Source: Acidobacteriota bacterium (GTDB taxonomy: Bacteria; Acidobacteriota; UBA6911; RPQK01; JADFOI01). From it: a stretch of 9,495 bases of DNA. Shown piece after piece: positions 5,857 through 9,495 of the stretch (the first letter of the stretch is position 1; each line of letters starts with the position of its first letter). A model generated the notes under the pieces. It saw only the letters and a list, made by a program, of their open reading frames with translations, did not search any database and was not told the origin of the DNA. A program made the position numbers and the translations under genes. The DNA lies in assembly GCA_029942065.1 (NCBI GenBank), contig JAPYTY010000062.1, positions 1 through 9,495 of the forward strand, in the 5' to 3' direction.

Positions 5857-6165
5857 GATGGCGACGGTTTGTTGCTAGAACTTGGCATGGTTGATCGTTT
5901 CCCTGATCCTGGATCTCACCGAATGTTTCCCCCTTATGGGGAGCAGACTGCCTTCAATGCTAATTCTTGAGCCCCTCTGAAAGCAATCGGAATTGCGCTT
6001 TTCAGCCTTACGAGACTCAGATAGTAAAGGTCCCGGGTCTTGAAGATCCATCCTTAAGGTCGGTCAGACTCTCTGCCTCCCAGGTTTCTTCCTCTGTCTG
6101 CTTGCGTCTTTTACGGACAATCGGAGTATTATAGTTTCCAGCATCAGTCAATTCAGGCAGCGAAC
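5857..6165. other. intergenic region between divergent genes
   Basis: This 309-nt gap separates the minus-strand ferredoxin-like gene from the plus-strand 6166 gene, so both promoters should lie here. It contains copy 2 of the 34-bp dispersed repeat (5954-5987). There is also a poor promoter-like pair for the plus-strand gene, TTGCGT (6102-6107) and TATTAT (6127-6132), with a long 19-nt spacer. No coding sequence or RNA gene was recognised. Confidence 0.5.
5954..5987. repeat. 34-bp dispersed repeat, copy 2
   Basis: Matches 656-689 at 30 of 34 positions, same orientation, no gaps. Like copy 1 it lies upstream of a minus-strand gene, here about 98 nt before ATG 5856 rather than adjacent to the start. 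Confidence 0.6.
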
Positions 6166-6516
6166 ATGAGCGGTACCGAAGGTGAATCCAGCACATCCGC
6201 GAACTCCTGGAAGGGAGAGGTCTTCGCGGGAATCATCAGGACCAAAAACTGGACAGGCGAACTCACGGTGTCCGATCGAGAGATGGTCGTGACCGGTCCG
6301 ATGGGGATGCGACACGTTCTCACTGTGTCCCAGGTTGGGGAGGTTCGCGTTGCCGTCGGCCGATTCCTGTTCTGGTCCTGGCGTCTCAAAAACACGATCA
6401 GCATCAGTCACAACAACGATCAGGTGCCCTCCAAGATGGCCTTCCGTTCCCGGAGCACCCCCGCCCGAAATGCTCGATCGACAGCAAGCGCTCGGCTATC
6501 AGGTATCCTGAGGTAG
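6166..6516 (+). CDS. small hypothetical protein, likely frameshifted at the C-terminus
   Basis: The in-frame product is 116 residues. Residues about 15-85 look like a compact beta-rich domain (ELTVSDREMVVTGPMGMRHVLTVSQVGEVRV, then FLFWSWRLKNTISISHNND), reminiscent of small PH-like domains, though no family is certain. After MAFRS the frame turns into low-quality Arg/Ser text. Skipping one C in the CCC run at 6449-6451 instead gives GAPPPEMLDRQQALGYQVS and a TGA at 6509-6511, a far more protein-like helical ending. I infer a 1-nt insertion or a sequencing error; the intact protein would be about 114 residues. The start lacks a strong Shine-Dalgarno. No signal peptide is seen. Confidence 0.55.
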   Translation: MSGTEGESSTSANSWKGEVFAGIIRTKNWTGELTVSDREMVVTGPMGMRHVLTVSQVGEVRVAVGRFLFWSWRLKNTISISHNNDQVPSKMAFRSRSTPARNARSTASARLSGILR

Positions 6517-6521
6517 CGGTC

Positions 6522-6535
6522 GAGGCGCCTCCCAC
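6522..6535. repeat. 14-bp inverted repeat, left arm
   Basis: GAGGCGCCTCCCAC is the exact reverse complement of 6688-6701. The first ten bases are themselves a perfect palindrome (GAGGCGCCTC). It lies just after the end of the 6166 gene. Confidence 0.65.
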
Positions 6536-6601
6536 ACTCCGGACTCTTTATTCTGGAATCTTCTTATCGTGCGGCCTTCTTAACCTCACCGTCCTTGCTG
6601 T

Positions 6602-6620
6602 GGGCGCACTCAGTGCACCC
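6602..6620. repeat. imperfect hairpin in gene-free patch
   Basis: GGG-C-GCACT-C-AGTGC-A-CCC folds back on itself with one C/A mismatch. It sits roughly midway between the two arms of the 14-bp inverted repeat and shares CAGTGC with the right-hand hairpin. No U-run follows on either strand. Confidence 0.45.
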
Positions 6621-6687
6621 CTACAACAGGTTGTTAGAACCCGCTGTTTCGGTCAGATGGCTTGCTTTTGTAGCGGCCCTCCGGAAG

Positions 6688-6709
6688 GTGGGAGGCGCCT
6701 CAGTGCGCC
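6688..6709. repeat. 14-bp inverted repeat right arm plus overlapping hairpin
   Basis: GTGGGAGGCGCCTC (6688-6701) pairs exactly with the left arm at 6522-6535. Overlapping it, GGCGC-CTCAGT-GCGCC (6694-6709) forms a 5-bp stem with a 6-nt loop. The 6517-6763 stretch has no gene and is palindrome-rich, like a remnant of a small non-autonomous repeat element. Confidence 0.55.
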
Positions 6710-6763
6710 GATTCTAGTCCACAGCACGAACGCACGAGTCCACGAAGCGACAGGTACATCTGT

Positions 6764-7288
6764 CTAATGCAAGTAAAAAAAACAGGCAGGTATGACGTCC
6801 CCCAGCACCGCTACCACGATCAGCCCATCCAGCCCCGTGACCTCCAGGACGTCCCTGCCAGGGGTCTGAGCTTCCTGCCCCATGAATTTCAGGTCAAACT
6901 CATCGTTGGCATGAGTTTCATCCGATACACTGAAATTCAAATTTAACAGGTCACCCGGCGGAATAGGATTGGAGGAAGACACGGTGATTTGCAGAAAATT
7001 TTTCTCTTCTCCCTCTTTTAACTCTGTTTCTATGCTGAGGTCCAGAGACTCGGCAGCCGGTCCTTTGGTCACCGAGCCAAAGGAAATTGGTTCTTTTGGA
7101 AACGAGATCTCAAACCAGATTCTTCCGACACGGCTTTTGCCCGTAATCGAGACCGTGACGGGTACTGCCGCCTCTTCTCCGGGACCGGAGATGCCCATTC
7201 CCAGGATCACTGAAACTCTAGAGGAGGATTGCGCCGGTGCTACACCCAGCGTCAGCAAACAGACCAGGAACCACCCGGTCTTTCTCAT
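6764..7288 (-). CDS. exported cohesin-like beta-sandwich protein
   Basis: The product is 174 residues from ATG 7288, which follows GGAG after a 10-nt gap. The signal peptide is residues 1-20 (MRKTGWFLVCLLTLGVAPAQ), with likely cleavage near APAQ-S. The mature part resembles a cohesin-type beta-sandwich: SVILGMGISGPGEEAAVPVTVS, VGRIWFEISFP, ISFGSVTKGPAAES, FLQITVSSSNPIPPGDLLNLNFSV and DGLIVV. No dockerin or catalytic domain is present, so a surface or adhesion role is more likely than a cellulosome one. It ends ACFFYLH, an odd hydrophobic terminus. The frame is open to ATG 7360, but that would overlap the neighbour's stop and bury the signal peptide. It follows the amidohydrolase by 68 nt on the same strand. 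Confidence 0.65.
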   Translation of the reverse strand: MRKTGWFLVCLLTLGVAPAQSSSRVSVILGMGISGPGEEAAVPVTVSITGKSRVGRIWFEISFPKEPISFGSVTKGPAAESLDLSIETELKEGEEKNFLQITVSSSNPIPPGDLLNLNFSVSDETHANDEFDLKFMGQEAQTPGRDVLEVTGLDGLIVVAVLGDVIPACFFYLH

Positions 7289-7356
7289 GGAACCGCGTCT
7301 CCTACGCCCGTCCGATATGCCTGATCCGGAGAGTCCAGAGCGGTAGGTCAGGTGCT

Positions 7357-9204
7357 TCAATTCAGTGAACCGTGAACCACCTCGCCTCCCACCAGTGTCG
7401 TCACCACCTTGATCTCGGACAAAGCCTTATCAGGTACGCTGGTATCCAAGGGGTTCTTGTCCAGCACGATCAAATCAGCCAGCTTACCCGGTTCCAGCGA
7501 CCCCAGTTCTTCTTCACGCAGAACATACTCGGCACCCCATCGGGTCATCATCAGAAGTGCAGTGCTGCGGTCCAGCTTTTCTCGCTCGCCGTAGACCGTT
7601 CCGTTGACTGCCTGGCGTGTCACCAGTACCTGCAAACCCCACATGGGCTGGCGCATGGGATCCGACCAGCGATCCGCTCCGTAGGTGACCTTCACTCCTG
7701 CATCGATGAGGCTTTTGGTGGGCATGGTCCAGCGCTGGGCTACTTCTTCTCCCCAGACTTGAGCGACGATGGGTGCAATGTCGTAAAGCAGGAAAGGCTG
7801 TAGACTCCACATCGCACCCAGTTCGGAGGCTTGCCTGATGTTGTCCTGGCTGATCATCAGGCCGTGATCGATGGCAAAGCGCTTCCCCATGATCGACTTT
7901 TCCTGATTGGCCTTCGCATAAGCATCCAAGCTGAGCAACACCGCCTTGTCTCCAATATTGTGTACGCCCGAAATGCGGTAGCCGTAGCGGTTGACAATGG
8001 CTGGAGCCCCGGGGGCCGGATCCAACGGGTCGTCCCATCTGCATCCCCCGTCGGCTCCGTAGGCATCCAGTGCAATGATCTGGTTTTTGGTCAAGGTGGT
8101 GCAGTTGTTTCCACCCCTGCCGTGGGGGGCCCCGGGGGGATCCCCGTCGGGACCCGAGATGGAGATGCCGATCATCCACATTCGGTCGGTCCCATGTCCC
8201 TGAATGCCTCCCATCCGTCTCAGGTACCTCTCCAGAAACGGATTCAACCTTCCAACCTCGTGGGAGTACGCCAGCCGTAGCGGCAGCTGGCCTTGCCGAT
8301 CCATATAGGCGTATGTTGTGATGTAATTTCCCCCCAGACGCGACGAAACCGTCGTCACCCCGTTGGCCACCCACTCATCCAACTCCCGTTTGAAAAGGGG
8401 TGCACTCAGTTCCGGCGGTACCTGAGGGACCAGTTCCGCATTGACGGTCCCTCCGATGGCCCCCGAAAAACGACCATTCAAAACACCCTGATCATCCCTC
8501 GAATACCCGGAGATGTTCTCGCCATACATCTCCGTGATGATGTCCATCATCTTGGTGTTGGCGATTCCCGACCGACCGACTAATCCCGTGATGATAAAGA
8601 TCGGGTTATCAGGAACGACGCTGTCCAGATCATGCCGCGTGAACTCCAGCAGCGCCTTGGGGCGAGTCATGTCGGCGTTCACATCTGTGGTAAATAGGGT
8701 GAAAATCCAATCCCCCGGGGATGCCGCTTCTGCTGCCCTCTTCAGATCGGCCAGTGCGCTCTCTCTGCTCCGCCAATTCACGGTCACATACCTGAAGCCA
8801 TCCTGGCGCAGTCCCCGGATCAAGATCCTCTGGTACTCTCGAGGATGCTTGTAGATGGCATATTCGTACAGGTGGGAGTGAGTATCAATGACTCCCGGCA
8901 TGAGCGCTCTGCCCTCCAGGTTCATCCTCCGGGTATCGGGCCCTGCCATCCTCAAGATGCGATCATCATCGCCGACCGCCAGGATCTTGCCGTCGCGAAC
9001 CGCAAGCGCTTCGGTTACGGTAAAAGGTGGCTTATCGCGATCCATGGTCAACACGGAACCGTTGTGGAAGACGGTGTCGGCGTAGTGGGCCACTTCCGGG
9101 GGCAGATCCTGTGCTGGAGCAACCAGAGTGCAGAAACAGAGAATGAATAGAATTCCCATCGTCCGGGTTTGGGAAGACCGAGCAAAAGTTCTTCGATCAA
9201 TCAT
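7357..9204 (-). CDS. exported YtcJ-type amidohydrolase (Amidohydro_3 family)
   Basis: The product is 615 residues. A signal-like N-terminus (hydrophobic GILFILCFCTLVAPAQ, about 17-32) follows a basic RRTFAR segment that could be Tat-like. The domain begins ADTVFHNGSVLTMD (42-55), then AVRDGKILAVGD and MPGVIDTHSHL (102-112), with the metal-binding HxH at His109/His111. Later come HNIGDKAV, IDHGLMI and TYGADRWSDP (Asp511, the position of the acidic residue in this superfamily). The C-terminal return strand LGSLEPGKLADLIVLDKNPL (567-586) is characteristic. YtcJ relatives are metal-dependent hydrolases of amide-like bonds with largely unknown substrates. ATG 9204 is chosen for its strong Shine-Dalgarno; the frame stays open to 9339. 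It may share a transcript with the cohesin-like gene. Confidence 0.88.
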   Translation of the reverse strand: MIDRRTFARSSQTRTMGILFILCFCTLVAPAQDLPPEVAHYADTVFHNGSVLTMDRDKPPFTVTEALAVRDGKILAVGDDDRILRMAGPDTRRMNLEGRALMPGVIDTHSHLYEYAIYKHPREYQRILIRGLRQDGFRYVTVNWRSRESALADLKRAAEAASPGDWIFTLFTTDVNADMTRPKALLEFTRHDLDSVVPDNPIFIITGLVGRSGIANTKMMDIITEMYGENISGYSRDDQGVLNGRFSGAIGGTVNAELVPQVPPELSAPLFKRELDEWVANGVTTVSSRLGGNYITTYAYMDRQGQLPLRLAYSHEVGRLNPFLERYLRRMGGIQGHGTDRMWMIGISISGPDGDPPGAPHGRGGNNCTTLTKNQIIALDAYGADGGCRWDDPLDPAPGAPAIVNRYGYRISGVHNIGDKAVLLSLDAYAKANQEKSIMGKRFAIDHGLMISQDNIRQASELGAMWSLQPFLLYDIAPIVAQVWGEEVAQRWTMPTKSLIDAGVKVTYGADRWSDPMRQPMWGLQVLVTRQAVNGTVYGEREKLDRSTALLMMTRWGAEYVLREEELGSLEPGKLADLIVLDKNPLDTSVPDKALSEIKVVTTLVGGEVVHGSLN

Positions 9205-9212
9205 TTTAAAAA

Positions 9213-9220
9213 CTCCTCCT
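9213..9220 (-). promoter_or_regulatory. strong ribosome binding site of the amidohydrolase
   Basis: On the minus strand AGGAGGAG lies 8 nt before ATG 9204. It decides the start, rejecting the in-frame codons up to 9339, which lack such a site and would displace the signal peptide inward by 45 residues. Confidence 0.8.
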
Positions 9221-9403
9221 GAAAAAGGTGATCCCAACCTATCTGATCGGTTGGCACCAGGCGCTGGAATTCTTTGAACCAGGTTCATCCGTCGCCGCAG
9301 GCCTTGAAAGCGAGGGAAATCGCGAAAAGGGTACTCCATTTCGTCGAGCGATGGTACTGAATTATTTTTTCAATGCAGGCAAGGTGTGACCGGCGCCGGC
9401 TGC

Positions 9404-9495
9404 TTACTGGCGGGAAAACGTCGCCTGCTTGGCGAGATAAACGGGAAGGTAGTCAAAGCCTACCAGGTTCTTGTGGTCCTCGTCCCAGAGACGAA
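9404..9495 (-). CDS. C-terminal fragment of an unidentified gene (5' end outside window)
   Basis: On the minus strand a frame enters from the right edge and ends at TAA 9404-9406. It reads RLWDEDHKNLVGFDYLP followed by VYLAKQATFSRQ. The composition is protein-like, while the two other minus frames have stops within the first 45 nt. The fragment is too short to name. About 200 nt separate its stop from the amidohydrolase start downstream, so the amidohydrolase may have its own promoter. Confidence 0.5.
   Translation of the reverse strand, partial: RLWDEDHKNLVGFDYLPVYLAKQATFSRQ

Noticed and set aside
6568..6625. Minus-strand peptide GCTECAHSKDGEVKKAAR as a gene remnant
   Set aside because: Looks protein-like but is only 18 residues between stops, with no start codon; it overlaps the hairpin region and may be chance.
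6749..6764. GACAG/CTGTC hairpin after the cohesin-like gene as a terminator
   Set aside because: Only a 5-bp stem and no following U-run on the minus strand.
7514..8374. 286-residue minus-strand ORF
   Set aside because: It lies wholly inside the amidohydrolase in another frame, and its Gly/Arg/Ser/His-rich text is the typical shadow of a GC-rich gene.

Overview
The window centres on a compact five-gene plus-strand operon (about 2169-5302) for a cobalt-type nitrile hydratase system. Its order is: catalytic alpha subunit, beta subunit 1, p14K-type activator, HupE/UreJ-type Co/Ni permease, beta subunit 2. Two things are unusual. The alpha subunit carries an N-terminal extension with a twin-arginine (Tat) motif and a lipobox-like cysteine, whereas nitrile hydratases are classically cytoplasmic. 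There is one alpha but two full-length, diverged beta subunits (about 60% identical by eye), placed either side of the metal-handling genes. My reading is a membrane-anchored, exported nitrile hydratase that is loaded with cobalt in the cytoplasm and moved out folded; this is inference.

The organism looks like a Gram-negative-type, moderately GC-rich, probably uncultivated bacterium. Signs are the Tat/lipoprotein signals, the exported cohesin-like protein and the exported amidohydrolase. The phylum cannot be fixed from the sequence; Acidobacteriota-like is only a guess.

Left flank, minus strand, about 1960 down to 77: an apparently frameshifted small zinc-ribbon gene, a polytopic membrane protein with a Cys-rich C-terminal domain, a membrane-anchored protein that may be a split-barrel type, and a possible 27-residue membrane micro-ORF. 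The first two are spaced like an operon.

Right of the nitrile hydratase operon is a convergent minus-strand thioredoxin-like [2Fe-2S] ferredoxin-type protein (5350-5856), of a kind I associate with cobalt/cobalamin gene neighbourhoods. Next come a small plus-strand protein with a likely 1-nt frameshift near its end (6166-6516), a gene-free palindrome-rich patch (6517-6763), a secreted cohesin-like protein (6764-7288, minus), a large exported YtcJ-type amidohydrolase (7357-9204, minus), and the C-terminal tail of another minus-strand gene cut by the right edge.

Other structure includes a diverged 34-bp repeat present twice about 5.3 kb apart, in each case on the upstream side of a minus-strand gene; a G-rich tandem repeat capable of forming a quadruplex; and a pair of 14-bp inverted repeats with small hairpins. 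No rRNA, tRNA, CRISPR array or transposase was recognised.
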